NCBI GenBank assembly: GCA_900553845.1
Contig: USEW01000034.1
Span: forward strand, 1-13,348
From: an uncultured bacterium
GTDB taxonomy: Bacteria > Cyanobacteriota > Vampirovibrionia > Gastranaerophilales > Gastranaerophilaceae
Length of the DNA stretch: 13,348 bases
Direction: 5' to 3'
The notes below the pieces were generated by a model. That model did no database searches. It saw nothing but the letters and a program-made list of their open reading frames with translations, and was not told where the DNA came from. Shown one piece after another: positions 1-6,417 of the stretch. Within the stretch, counting starts at the first letter, position 1. Every line of letters begins with the position of its first letter. Made by a program: the position numbers and the translations under genes.

Positions 1-278
1 AAGAAAGAATAATTGATCCAAATTTATTATCTAGTATAACTTTTAATTCTAATGACAGTTTATCATTTGTTAAAGATGAAAATAATTATATGCTTATGTG
101 TTCACTAAATGGTGAAAAAAATATTATAAAAACTTATGAAAAACTTTTATCAAAAAATATCTCAATGCGGTTAAAGGATGATATGAATGGAATAAAGACA
201 TATGTTTTGAGAGCAAACTCACATAGGTATTTAGCGAAACTTGATTCTAATAATTTTGAAATAATATACGAATTGTAA
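1..278 (+). CDS. Unrecognised protein, 3' end only
   Basis: The reading frame is open from the left edge (first full codon at position 3) to a TAA at 276-278, so this is the last ~91 residues of a longer protein. An internal ATG at 90 is in frame, but there is no ribosome binding site before it and the frame is open upstream, so truncation by the window edge is the better reading. The tail is polar and charged, with no signal peptide, membrane span or motif that I recognise. It ends in ...NNFEIIYEL. There is no strong terminator behind it, so it could be co-transcribed with the next gene 102 bp downstream. Function unknown. Confidence 0.6.
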   Translation, partial: ERIIDPNLLSSITFNSNDSLSFVKDENNYMLMCSLNGEKNIIKTYEKLLSKNISMRLKDDMNGIKTYVLRANSHRYLAKLDSNNFEIIYEL

Positions 279-380
279 ACTTTTGTAACAGTTTCAAAAA
301 AAATACTGAAAAATAATAAAGTTTCATTAAAGAATAGTCGATAACTTAACTAACGCAGATAAGGGAAATAGGGTACGAAA

Positions 381-725
381 ATGAGAATTGATTCAAACAA
401 TGTAAATGGAAATTATGGGGTATATACATCACGAAGCAATCAAACCCAGAAAAAAGATGAAAACAAAGAAATACAGAATAAACCTGCTGAATCGCAGGTA
501 AAACAAGCTAAACCGGATGATATATTAAATGCACTTGCAGCATATGGTAATTATAATCTTAATGCAATCAATTCTACTGTAACGAGTTTTGCAAGCTCGC
601 ATAAAACTTCAGTAAATCGTATTGGAGAAAATACGCAGCTAATTGAAGCATTATATGATGAACTTGCATACATGGGCTTAAGTGATGGTGCAATTAACAT
701 AGTATTTAGTGCATATTTTGCATAA
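381..725 (+). CDS. Small hypothetical protein, 114 aa
   Basis: Complete ORF from ATG to TAA, with purine-rich sequence (AAGGG about 15 bases upstream) rather than a strong ribosome binding site. Residues 1-45 are polar and look disordered, rich in Asn, Gln, Lys and Glu. Residues ~46-114 look folded, with two probable helices containing ILNALAAYGNYNLNAI and EALYDELAYMGLSDGAI. There are no Cys, no membrane span and no signal peptide. It resembles small cytoplasmic proteins of unknown function and I cannot place it in a family. A strong terminator hairpin follows 41 bases after the stop, so it ends its transcription unit. It is chromosomal, outside the prophage. Confidence 0.7.
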   Translation: MRIDSNNVNGNYGVYTSRSNQTQKKDENKEIQNKPAESQVKQAKPDDILNALAAYGNYNLNAINSTVTSFASSHKTSVNRIGENTQLIEALYDELAYMGLSDGAINIVFSAYFA

Positions 726-766
726 GAGGAGGCATCAATTTAAATTTACTTTATAGTAAAAAAAAT

Positions 767-801
767 AATGACCTGATATTTATATTCAGGTCATTTTTTT
801 T
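767..801 (+). terminator. Rho-independent terminator (probably bidirectional)
   Basis: Perfect 10-bp inverted repeat AATGACCTGA (767-776) and TCAGGTCATT (786-795) with a 9-nt loop, followed by a run of eight T to 801. An A-rich stretch before the stem gives a T-rich tail on the other strand too. It closes the 114-aa gene. Its T-run ends only 16 bases before the start codon of the GH3 gene. Confidence 0.85.
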
Positions 802-817
802 GCGTTAAAATCTAAAT

Positions 818-1897
818 ATGAAAAAAATATTTATTGCTTTAATTTTTTATTTTATATTTTCAGCAGATGTCTATTGTGCAAATTTAGACGAAATGATAGG
901 CCAGATGATAATAGTAGGATATCATGGCGATAATGTTGAATCCGAGGGTTTTAAAACTATTCTAAAACAAATAAATAATAATCAAATTTCAGGTGTTATA
1001 TTATTTGAACATAATATTAAAGATAAAAAAAATTTAATTGAAATGACAAAAAAAATAAAAACCACAAATTCAAAATACATACCATTTATTTCCATTGACC
1101 AAGAAGGAGGTTATGTTCAAAGATTAAATAAAAAAAATGGCTTCAAAGATTATCCGACTTTTCAATCAGTATCAAATATGACAATAAAAAATGCTTCAGA
1201 AATATATAATGAAATGGCTTTTGAATTATATCAATCAGGATTTAATCTAAATTTCACACCTTGTGTTGATTTAAGTACAAATAAAGACTCTATAATATCA
1301 AAAAAAGAGAGAAGTTTTTCAAATGATTATAATAAAGTTATTGATTATTCCAAAATAGTTATAAATGAGCATAAAAAATATAATGTAATTACAACATTAA
1401 AACATTTTCCAGGTCATGGAAGTGCAATTGGAGATACTCATCTAGGCTTTGTTGATGCAACTTCAACCTGGAATAAAAACGAACTTCAACCATATATTTC
1501 ACTTTTGAAATATAATCCAAATCAAATGGTGATGGTGGCACATACTTTTAATGGTAATTTTGATTCTCAATATCCATCATCATTATCTAAAAAGACTATA
1601 AACGGCTATTTACGTAAAAAACTAAAATTTAATGGGGTAGTTATTACCGATGATTTGGATATGCTAGCTATTAAAAATAATTATACGTTAGATGAAACAG
1701 TAATAAATGCAATAAATGCAGGAGTCAACATACTTCTTTTTTGCAATTTTAAAGAAGACAATCCCCAATTACCTGAAAAAATTCATAATATTATTATAAA
1801 TGCCATAAACGAGGGGAAAATAGATAAAAATGATATAAAAGTATCTTATAATAAAATCTTAAAATTAAAAAATATGAAGGGAAAAAGTAAAGATTGA
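818..1897 (+). CDS. Secreted GH3 beta-N-acetylhexosaminidase (NagZ-like)
   Basis: Glycoside hydrolase family 3 enzyme, 359 aa, the length of a single-domain NagZ. By family it removes terminal N-acetylglucosamine from muropeptides or other beta-linked GlcNAc glycans. Residues 1-21 form a signal peptide (Lys-Lys, hydrophobic core, cleavage near YCA-N), implying action outside the cytoplasm. Visible motifs: SIDQEGG (92-98); RSF (165-167); the NagZ loop KHFPGHG (195-201) with D206-T-H208, the expected Asp/His general-acid pair; VITDDLDM (275-282) with D278 as the expected nucleophile. The usual Pro after DSHxGL is missing (FVDAT instead). The start is fixed by the signal peptide. It has no recognisable ribosome binding site and lies directly behind a terminator. 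In B. subtilis-type homologues an extra C-terminal domain follows; it is absent here. Confidence 0.9.
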   Translation: MKKIFIALIFYFIFSADVYCANLDEMIGQMIIVGYHGDNVESEGFKTILKQINNNQISGVILFEHNIKDKKNLIEMTKKIKTTNSKYIPFISIDQEGGYVQRLNKKNGFKDYPTFQSVSNMTIKNASEIYNEMAFELYQSGFNLNFTPCVDLSTNKDSIISKKERSFSNDYNKVIDYSKIVINEHKKYNVITTLKHFPGHGSAIGDTHLGFVDATSTWNKNELQPYISLLKYNPNQMVMVAHTFNGNFDSQYPSSLSKKTINGYLRKKLKFNGVVITDDLDMLAIKNNYTLDETVINAINAGVNILLFCNFKEDNPQLPEKIHNIIINAINEGKIDKNDIKVSYNKILKLKNMKGKSKD

Positions 1898-1927
1898 ACT
1901 TCAATGCAAAAATAAAACTAAAATCAA

Positions 1928-1973
1928 CCCACGTTGGGGGATTAACATATTAATTGCGGGGCGGCAGCCCGTC
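1928..1973 (+). other. GC-rich triple-hairpin intergenic segment
   Basis: Three small hairpins follow one another: CCCA-cgt-TGGG (1928-1938), ATTAA-cata-TTAAT (1941-1954), and CGGG/CCCG around 1957-1971 with GGCA at its tip. The G+C clusters stand out sharply from the AT-rich surroundings. No T-run follows, so it is not an ordinary terminator. It lies in the 113-bp gap before the YhcH-family gene and could be a structured leader or an intergenic repeat. I do not recognise a known riboswitch. Confidence 0.3.
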
Positions 1974-2010
1974 ATGTAAAAAAATGAGAATTTAAAAAAG
2001 GAAAAGAAAA

Positions 2011-2469
2011 ATGATTTTTGACAATATTAAAAATGCTTCCATATATTATAATTTGAGTGAAAAAATAAAGGAAGGTTTATTATTTTTACAAAATAATGAT
2101 TTAAAAAATATGCAAGAAGGAAAACACATAATAAACGATGATATATATGTAAACATAGAACAATATTATCCAAAACCAATCGAAAATTGTAAACTTGAAT
2201 CACATAAAGAATATATTGATATTCAATTTATAATTGAAGGCGAAGAAATGCTTGGCTTTGTTAATCTTAATGAGAAAAGTTTAAGCCCTATACAAGCATA
2301 TGACGAAAAAAAAGATATCATTTTTTATAACGGCGAATGTAATTATTTAAAAGCTAAACAAAATGATTTTGTTATTTTTTATACAAATGATGCTCACAAA
2401 CCTCAAATTGCAACAGATTATAGAAAAATGCTGGTAAAAAAAGCTGTTGTCAAAATTAGAAAATATTAA
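2011..2469 (+). CDS. YhcH/YjgK/YiaL family sugar-metabolism protein
   Basis: 152 aa, the full length for this cupin-fold family (DUF386; members include E. coli YhcH/NanQ, TabA and YiaL), linked to sialic acid and other sugar use, with NanQ reported as a sugar anomerase. Family marks are visible: ESHKEYIDIQF (63-73) with E63, H65 and D70, the II-EGEE stretch after it (74-79), DFVIFYTNDAHKP (119-131) with H129, and KKAVVKI (143-149). These His/Glu residues normally bind a metal in the barrel. The ribosome binding site AAGGA lies 9 bases before the ATG. It follows the GH3 hexosaminidase on the same strand, so a shared role in amino-sugar recovery is plausible but unproven. The exact substrate cannot be read from sequence. 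Confidence 0.88.
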   Translation: MIFDNIKNASIYYNLSEKIKEGLLFLQNNDLKNMQEGKHIINDDIYVNIEQYYPKPIENCKLESHKEYIDIQFIIEGEEMLGFVNLNEKSLSPIQAYDEKKDIIFYNGECNYLKAKQNDFVIFYTNDAHKPQIATDYRKMLVKKAVVKIRKY

Positions 2470-2486
2470 TTATAACAAAAAATATA

Positions 2487-2515
2487 TTGACATAAATTTT
2501 TGCTTTAGTTATTAT
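2487..2515 (+). promoter_or_regulatory. Sigma-70 promoter of tRNA-Glu
   Basis: TTGACA (2487-2492), a 17-bp spacer, then TATTAT (2510-2515). The predicted transcript start is about 10 bases before the mature tRNA. It is one of the best promoters in the window. Confidence 0.8.
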
Positions 2516-2533
2516 AAATATATATTGAATTAA

Positions 2534-2609
2534 GCCCCCATCGTCTAGAGGCCTAGGACAACACCCTTTCACGGTGTAGACAGGGATTCGAATTCCCTTG
2601 GGGGTACCA
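2534..2609 (+). tRNA. tRNA-Glu (anticodon TTC)
   Basis: 76-nt cloverleaf with encoded CCA (2607-2609). The acceptor stem is GCCCCCA (2534-2540) with TGGGGGT (2599-2605), whose first pair is G-U. The anticodon stem is ACACC/GGTGT (2561-2565, 2573-2577) with loop CTTTCAC, so the anticodon TTC is at 2568-2570. The T arm is AGGGA-TTCGAAT-TCCCT (2582-2598). It is complete and probably functional. The integrase gene begins its 3' end 50 bp downstream, making the 3' part of this tRNA the likely attachment site. Confidence 0.97.
2582..2609 (+). other. Probable attL core (tRNA-Glu 3' end)
   Basis: Tyrosine integrases often recombine in the T arm and acceptor end of a tRNA gene, regenerating an intact tRNA. 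Here the integrase sits next to the tRNA and reads toward it. The exact core cannot be defined because the right junction lies outside the window; the interval given is the T arm through CCA. Confidence 0.45.
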
Positions 2610-2614
2610 TTAAT

Positions 2615-2639
2615 AAGAAGCTTTTCAGCTTCTTTTTTT
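2615..2639 (+). terminator. Rho-independent terminator after tRNA-Glu
   Basis: 8-bp stem AAGAAGCT (2615-2622) and AGCTTCTT (2627-2634), 4-nt loop, T-run 2633-2639. It is placed to end the tRNA transcript. If the att core ends at the tRNA, this terminator belongs to the element. Confidence 0.8.
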
Positions 2640-2658
2640 ATTATACGTTTTCAAATGC

Positions 2659-3756
2659 TCACAAAGTGTTCACAAAAATTTTTTCTTCTATTTTTTTATT
2701 CGCAGAAGTATAAACTTCACTCATTATTTCAGAATAAATATCATTTGTTGTTGCGGTTCTTGAATGACCCACTTCGCGGCTTATATACACTATAGGCAAA
2801 CCTAATGTATGTAATAAATCTACAAATTGCCCTCGTAGGTCATGCACTCTCATATAATTTTCAGGATAACCTGACAATAACAGTAACAAATTAAATTTTC
2901 GTTTTATCCATTTAGGGCTAACTGGTTTATTTTCTTTAGAGCTTCTAAAAAGCAACCCTTGGCATATTGCTTGTTTTTTTATATGCCATTTTATAATCTC
3001 ACCAATAGTGTCAGAAAAATTGACTAGTCTAGTAGATGCTCGTGTTTTTGTCCTATCTTTCAAGATACCGCGCGTAAATTGTTTAGTAACAAATACTCGA
3101 TTGTTTTTAAAATCTATATCTTCCACTTTCAAAGCACTATATTCACCTAATCGCATACCTGTAAAAATAGCTAATGAAAATATGCAGTAAAATTCCGGCA
3201 TTTGAGTTTTACATATTTTAATTATTTTTTTTATTTCATCAATAGTAAACCTTTTTCTTATAACTTTAGGCTCAGTTGAAATACGCATTGTAGAAAATGG
3301 ATTTTCTATTATAAGTTTCATTTGTATTGCATAGTTAAAACTAGCTTTACAAAGTTTTCTGCAACCATTAAGCACATACGGTGATTTATTTTTTGATGCA
3401 TCCAGCCATTGTTGAATAGCCAAAGGTGTTAATTCATCTAATCTAAACTCATTGAAATATTGCAAATGATTTTTCAAATAGCCTTTATAATTTTGCACTG
3501 TTCCTTTGGAATATTCTATAGAATTTTCAATATGTTCAATAAATAAATCTAATATATCTTTAAATCTTGTTGTTTCAGGATTTAAGGCAAATGATTTATT
3601 TTTATATTTTTTTATTGCCTCGAATTCAGCTTGCTGAGCATCAATTTTAGTTTTAAATCCACTTTTTCTAAATTGTTTTCTTGGGTGCTTTTGTATTGTT
3701 ATACAAAATTCCCAAGTAAATAAACCGTCTTTTTTATATCTTTTTCTAATACTCAT
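2659..3756 (-). CDS. Tyrosine recombinase / phage integrase
   Basis: 365 aa, the normal length for a tRNA-targeting phage integrase. Residues 1-55 look like the arm-binding domain (AP2-like, with WEFCI and KSGFKTKIDAQQAEFEA). Residues ~64-150 are the SAM-like core-binding domain. Residues ~168-345 are the catalytic domain, with R202 in TGMRLGE, a K at 225 or 237, HDLR (H305, R308), GHS with H331, and nucleophile Y341 in DIYSE. All catalytic positions are present, so it should be active. The start ATG overlaps the stop of the excisionase-like gene (ATGA, 3753-3756), indicating translational coupling. It is the last gene of the leftward block and reads toward the tRNA. Confidence 0.95.
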   Translation of the reverse strand: MSIRKRYKKDGLFTWEFCITIQKHPRKQFRKSGFKTKIDAQQAEFEAIKKYKNKSFALNPETTRFKDILDLFIEHIENSIEYSKGTVQNYKGYLKNHLQYFNEFRLDELTPLAIQQWLDASKNKSPYVLNGCRKLCKASFNYAIQMKLIIENPFSTMRISTEPKVIRKRFTIDEIKKIIKICKTQMPEFYCIFSLAIFTGMRLGEYSALKVEDIDFKNNRVFVTKQFTRGILKDRTKTRASTRLVNFSDTIGEIIKWHIKKQAICQGLLFRSSKENKPVSPKWIKRKFNLLLLLSGYPENYMRVHDLRGQFVDLLHTLGLPIVYISREVGHSRTATTNDIYSEIMSEVYTSANKKIEEKIFVNTL

Positions 3757-3965
3757 TTTTTCTTTGCCTCAATTTTTCCCATTTTCAACCAATTTGCAAC
3801 ATCTTTTTTAGAAACTTTAAAACCACCTTTTGTATACAAAGGTATTTCATTAAGTATTCTTGTGTATTTATATAAAGTGTTATATTTTATTCCATACAAC
3901 GAATAGGCTTCTTTAAATGAAATTAAATCATTGGGTATTATATCAAAACTTACTACACTATTCAT
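3753..3965 (-). CDS. Excisionase-like small HTH protein
   Basis: 70 aa when started at the ATG ending at 3965, which has a near-perfect ribosome binding site (AAAGGAGGG, 3973-3980 region, 5-7 bases upstream). An in-frame ATG 30 bases further out has no such site. The fold matches MerR/AlpA-type excisionase HTH proteins: LISFKEAYSLYGIKYNTLYK (14-33) as the helix-turn-helix, then a wing and FKVSKKDVANWLKM (49-62), the usual 'rf-k-dv-WL' ending. It likely directs excision by bending the att DNA or by regulating int. The 4-bp overlap with the integrase start supports a shared job. No catalytic function is expected. Confidence 0.75.
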   Translation of the reverse strand: MNSVVSFDIIPNDLISFKEAYSLYGIKYNTLYKYTRILNEIPLYTKGGFKVSKKDVANWLKMGKIEAKKK

Positions 3966-4085
3966 TCTTATCCCTCCTTTTTTACTTTCCCGCATGAATT
4001 TTTGTAAATTTTTTATACATTTTTAAAATTTTTTTTATAATAATTTTCACAGTCTAACATTACACCGCAAGGAACATATTATGGG

Positions 4086-4313
4086 TTAATATAATTCTTT
4101 ACCACCATTTTTTATATAGTAATCGCATACAAGTTTCTGTATCCTGTGTTTGCCATTAAAACCTTTTTTATCGCATATTGCATTTATATGCGTACGAGTT
4201 GTTGTATATCTAATCCCTAATTGTTCGCTTATTTCAATTGGCTCATAACCTTTTATTAAAAATTCATATACCTCTTTTTCTCTTTTTGTTAATTCGTATA
4301 AGTTGTTGTTCAT
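4086..4313 (-). CDS. Stand-alone LuxR-type HTH regulator
   Basis: 75 aa from the ATG ending at 4313, chosen because AAAGGAG lies 6 bases upstream. The frame is open further upstream, with an ATG at 4382 placed one base after the stop of the preceding gene, so a 98-aa form made by coupling is possible. Residues ~6-62 are a LuxR/GerE DNA-binding domain: LTKREKEVYEFLIKGYEPIEI, then EQLGIRYTTTRTHINAICDK and KHRIQKLV. There is no receiver or ligand domain. In phages such proteins can act as activators of late genes or modulators of early ones. Here it sits between the replication-type genes and xis/int, so it could control excision or late expression; that is inference. Confidence 0.8.
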   Translation of the reverse strand: MNNNLYELTKREKEVYEFLIKGYEPIEISEQLGIRYTTTRTHINAICDKKGFNGKHRIQKLVCDYYIKNGGKELY

Positions 4314-4383
4314 CTTCTGCTCCTTTATAGTTATTTGTGTCAAATATTGTCTTTTGCTTCTAATCATTTCCTCTTCTTGCATT

Positions 4384-4779
4384 TTAAGTGCCAACTTTTT
4401 CAAATCCCTTGTTAGTCAATTCCTTAAGATCTGTTTTTCCCCAGTCTACGAAAGCAAATTGATATGTTGCTGCTTTAACTGTTCTGTTGTTTTTATCCTT
4501 GATGCTTTTACGCAGTGTCACGGTCTGGTAAGTTTTTGATTTTGTTTCTTCAAACTTAGCAGATGCTTTTTTGCACCTTTTGCGAAAATCTTTTACTGTT
4601 TTTAGTGTTGGTAGTTTATCATATTCATACTCATTTATGATAAGCCTGTAACACTTTTCATAATCCCATAAGTCATAAGTGCCAAGTTCCCTTTTGTATT
4701 CCTGTGCTTTTTCTGCATCTTTGCTATTGTAGTATGCAAATAGCTTACGTATAAACTCGTCTTTTTCGCTATACCACAT
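4384..4779 (-). CDS. Putative helicase-loader-like protein (G39P-type)
   Basis: 131 aa; start ATG overlaps the TAA of the upstream gene (TAATG, 4777-4781) with GGAGGAG upstream. Residues ~8-70 are helical and carry a pattern reminiscent of the phage SPP1 G39P helicase loader family: a Trp-Asp-Tyr-Glu-Lys start of a helix (WDYEKCYRLIINEYEY, ~38-53) then K-LPTLKTVKDF. The rest (70-131) is basic, then a mixed segment, with no motif I know. Gene order (initiator-like gene, then this) fits a replication module in which this protein loads the host replicative helicase. No helicase gene is present in the window. The family call is from pattern memory only and could be wrong. Confidence 0.45.
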   Translation of the reverse strand: MWYSEKDEFIRKLFAYYNSKDAEKAQEYKRELGTYDLWDYEKCYRLIINEYEYDKLPTLKTVKDFRKRCKKASAKFEETKSKTYQTVTLRKSIKDKNNRTVKAATYQFAFVDWGKTDLKELTNKGFEKVGT

Positions 4780-5603
4780 TATTTTGTCTCCTCCACTTCT
4801 CTAAGTGCTGCCATAAAAGTTGTGTTGTAAAAATCATCATCAGGTGCTGCGCGGTTATCATATACTCCATTTCGCAAATCCGAATAGTTTTTATCTTTGA
4901 GTAAAAAACTCACAGATGGTTTGTATTTTTGTCCGTCTTTGCCTGTAAATTTACCAATGGCTTTCATTGTTTTTAACACGTCATCTAATGTTTCAAAAAA
5001 ATCAGGTGTATTCTCAATAAGCTCCGAAAGCTGCAAACATTGAGGTGAACTTAAAAACGGCATCATTCCCAAATGCTTTTTATAGCATTCCTTAAACTGC
5101 TTTACCTCTTCACTTAAAAACGGGTCCTTTTTACGTTTTTGAACGCTACTATCCCTTGTCATATCAACAATGTTTTGTTTTTCTTCATGGTTTGTATTTT
5201 GTTTTTCGTTTTTTTCGTGCGTGCTTTCTTCCAATGGAGAATGTAAACATAAAGAATTGTCATTTTCACTATCACTTACACTATCACTATCAAGGTTATT
5301 TTGGATTTTTATTTCTTCATTTTTTAACCCAGAAAAACCCACTTGGTTATTTTGGGTTTTGGGTCGACCCCCATTTTTCCCATTCTGTCTATTGCGATCA
5401 ACTACAGACTTATATTTTTTTAAATCTCTATCAAAAATATTTTTAAATGAAATAAATAAAGCTTTTAATATACCTTTTAATTCAATTCTCTGTTCAAGTT
5501 GATAAAGTTTTATAGCTTTAAATAATTTGCCTGCTTCATCATCTGTCAATTCGTCTAAAATTTCTAAGCTGTCAAGATACATTACAAAACTTTTTCTATC
5601 CAT
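4779..5603 (-). CDS. DUF6291-type replication-initiator-like protein
   Basis: 274 aa from the ATG ending at 5603, with AAGGA upstream; an upstream GTG frame extension has no ribosome binding site. Residues 1-82 match the phage DUF6291 pattern: RKSFVMYLDSLEILDELTDDE, then AIKLYQ, FISFKNIFDRD and the RNRQNGKNGGRPK signature. Residues ~83-165 form a charged, low-complexity linker including a Ser/Asp run (105-115). Residues ~165-274 form a helical C-terminal part. This layout, an N-terminal domain plus linker plus small C-terminal domain, resembles phage replisome organisers (DnaD-like proteins). It probably binds the element's origin. The linker DNA carries repeats and a palindrome (see separate entry). 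The stop overlaps the next gene. Confidence 0.6.
   Translation of the reverse strand: MDRKSFVMYLDSLEILDELTDDEAGKLFKAIKLYQLEQRIELKGILKALFISFKNIFDRDLKKYKSVVDRNRQNGKNGGRPKTQNNQVGFSGLKNEEIKIQNNLDSDSVSDSENDNSLCLHSPLEESTHEKNEKQNTNHEEKQNIVDMTRDSSVQKRKKDPFLSEEVKQFKECYKKHLGMMPFLSSPQCLQLSELIENTPDFFETLDDVLKTMKAIGKFTGKDGQKYKPSVSFLLKDKNYSDLRNGVYDNRAAPDDDFYNTTFMAALREVEETK
5267..5370. repeat. Repeat cluster inside initiator-like gene (possible origin)
   Basis: On the plus strand: four tandem hexamers CACTAT/CACTTA/CACTAT/CACTAT (5267-5290); an 11-bp direct repeat GGTTATTTTGG at 5294-5304 and 5345-5355; and a perfect 10-bp palindrome GGGTCGACCC (5361-5370) next to AACCCA/TGGGTT inverted pieces. All lie in the linker-coding part of the initiator-like gene, the position of the lambda origin within gene O. 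Low-complexity coding for Ser/Asp may explain the hexamers. Confidence 0.35.
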
Positions 5604-5912
5604 TTTTCTATTTCCTTGTCTTAATAAAAGCGGGGATGCCACGGCTCATCTGCTATTTCATATATGTGTATTAAGTTAGATATTATTTTATTAATCAAGC
5701 CCTATCGTATAATTCTTTTATTCTCGCCTGAGTTATATTTATTAATTTCTTTTTCAAGGACATTTTTTGTTATCTGTTCATCTTAAGCTTAAACTTTAAA
5801 TGTGATATTGTTTCTTTTTTACTTATCATATTTTAAACTAAAAACTAAAGCTTTTCTTTTAATTCATTTCCTTTAGGGCCTTTTTGGTTAAATGTAGTTA
5901 AAAGTCTTTGCA
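5604..5912 (-). pseudogene. Run of tiny or broken ORFs in the leftward operon
   Basis: 309 bp with no normal gene. On the minus strand there are four short ORFs. One of 22 codons starts by TAATG overlap with the upstream stop (5845-5913). One of 19 codons (5770-5829) and one of 22 codons (5695-5763) are in the same frame as the first. One of 25 codons in the +1 frame (5621-5698) begins where the third stops and ends ADEPWHPRFY with unusually GC-rich codons. The last two join end to end, as expected for a small protein split by a frameshift. Either this is a decayed gene or the ORFs are chance; I cannot tell which. Confidence 0.35.
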
Positions 5913-6155
5913 TTATAAAACTGTTCTTTCAAGCACTTTTATATTTATCCTGTTTAAATCATCATAAAAACCACACTTTTTTAATCTTATAAATCTCTCC
6001 CTAGCTCGATTAAGTATGTTTTCCTGTGTCGGAAATAAATCAATTCCATCAGGGTCATAAAGTTCTAATGTTATGGATGTGATACACTCACGCATAGCAT
6101 TTACGAAATTGTTAAATTTTTCTTTTTCATAGTTTTTAATTCTTGTTTTTGTCAT
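5913..6155 (-). CDS. Hypothetical phage protein, 80 aa
   Basis: Complete ORF with a strong ribosome binding site (AAAGGAG, 6 bases before the ATG) and a promoter candidate just upstream, so it is the first gene of the leftward replication block. It is basic and probably helical: KEKFNNFVNAMRECITSITLE (11-31), a DPDGIDLFPT turn (34-43), then RARERFIRLKKCG. There is no known motif, membrane span or Cys pair. The stop overlaps a start (TAATG) for a 22-codon ORF. Its position would suit an early regulator or replication accessory protein, but I do not recognise it. Confidence 0.65.
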   Translation of the reverse strand: MTKTRIKNYEKEKFNNFVNAMRECITSITLELYDPDGIDLFPTQENILNRARERFIRLKKCGFYDDLNRINIKVLERTVL

Positions 6156-6181
6156 TTTTGTCTCCTTTCATTTCTAAAATT

Positions 6182-6210
6182 TTTATAATTGAGCAGCTTT
6201 ATTTTTGTAA
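6182..6210 (-). promoter_or_regulatory. Candidate promoter of leftward operon
   Basis: On the minus strand TATAAA (plus 6182-6187) lies 17 bp downstream of TTACAA. The -10 is good and the -35 is poor. The predicted start is about 20 bases before the 80-aa gene's ATG, just outside its ribosome binding site. Confidence 0.4.
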
Positions 6211-6332
6211 GAAAAAAATGTTAAAATATGGATCAATTAAAAGATGCGCAGATATAAAAACTTTAGTTATATTTAATTTTCAATGTAAGATTTTTACATC
6301 AAAACTAGGTCATATAACTATACACTTGTGGC

Positions 6333-6360
6333 TTGACTTTTATTTTTGATTTGATATTAT
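6333..6360 (+). promoter_or_regulatory. Promoter firing into a terminator hairpin
   Basis: TTGACT (6333-6338), 16-bp spacer, TATTAT (6355-6360). Transcription would start near 6367 and reach the strong hairpin at 6375 at once, giving an RNA of about 50 nt. No plus-strand gene lies between. Confidence 0.55.
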
Positions 6361-6366
6361 TATCTA

Positions 6367-6417
6367 CAGAGATTAAAAGAGGAGGAGTTAACTTAAAGTT
6401 AGCTTTTCCTCTTTTTT
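6367..6417 (+). ncRNA. Candidate ~50-nt antisense RNA (OOP-like)
   Basis: Bounded by the promoter at 6333-6360 and the terminator T-run ending at 6417. Its last ~19 nt are complementary to the 3' end of the RHH gene on the other strand. The arrangement recalls phage lambda OOP RNA, which is antisense to the 3' end of cII, between the regulators and the replication genes. This rests on promoter and hairpin only; there is no expression evidence. Confidence 0.35.
6375..6417. terminator. Strong bidirectional terminator hairpin
   Basis: Stem of 18 pairs: 6375-6383 with 6407-6415, two G-U pairs, then 6386-6392 with 6398-6404 (one G-U), and a 5-nt loop. On the plus strand six T follow (6412-6417). 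On the minus strand four T follow, so it also ends the RHH gene, whose last two codons and stop lie in the stem. The ascending arm contains AGAGGAGGAG, which looks like a ribosome binding site but is not followed by a start codon. Confidence 0.8.

Noticed and set aside
2598..2795. 65-codon plus-strand ORF starting within the tRNA 3' end
   Set aside because: Overlaps tRNA, terminator and the antisense integrase; no ribosome binding site.
4013..4060. 15-codon minus-strand ORF upstream of the excisionase-like gene (possible leader peptide)
   Set aside because: No ribosome binding site, no run of regulatory codons, within chance length.
5156..5502. Two plus-strand ORFs rich in Phe, Cys and Leu
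   Set aside because: Antisense to the initiator-like gene; low-complexity shadows.
5604..5912. Alternative genetic code (stop-codon recoding) to explain the interrupted small ORFs
   Set aside because: Both TAG and TAA interrupt the frame, and neighbouring genes end normally at TAA, TAG or TGA.
6143..6349. 68-codon plus-strand ORF in the control region
   Set aside because: No ribosome binding site, covers two promoters on opposite strands, and composition is that of antisense AT-rich DNA.
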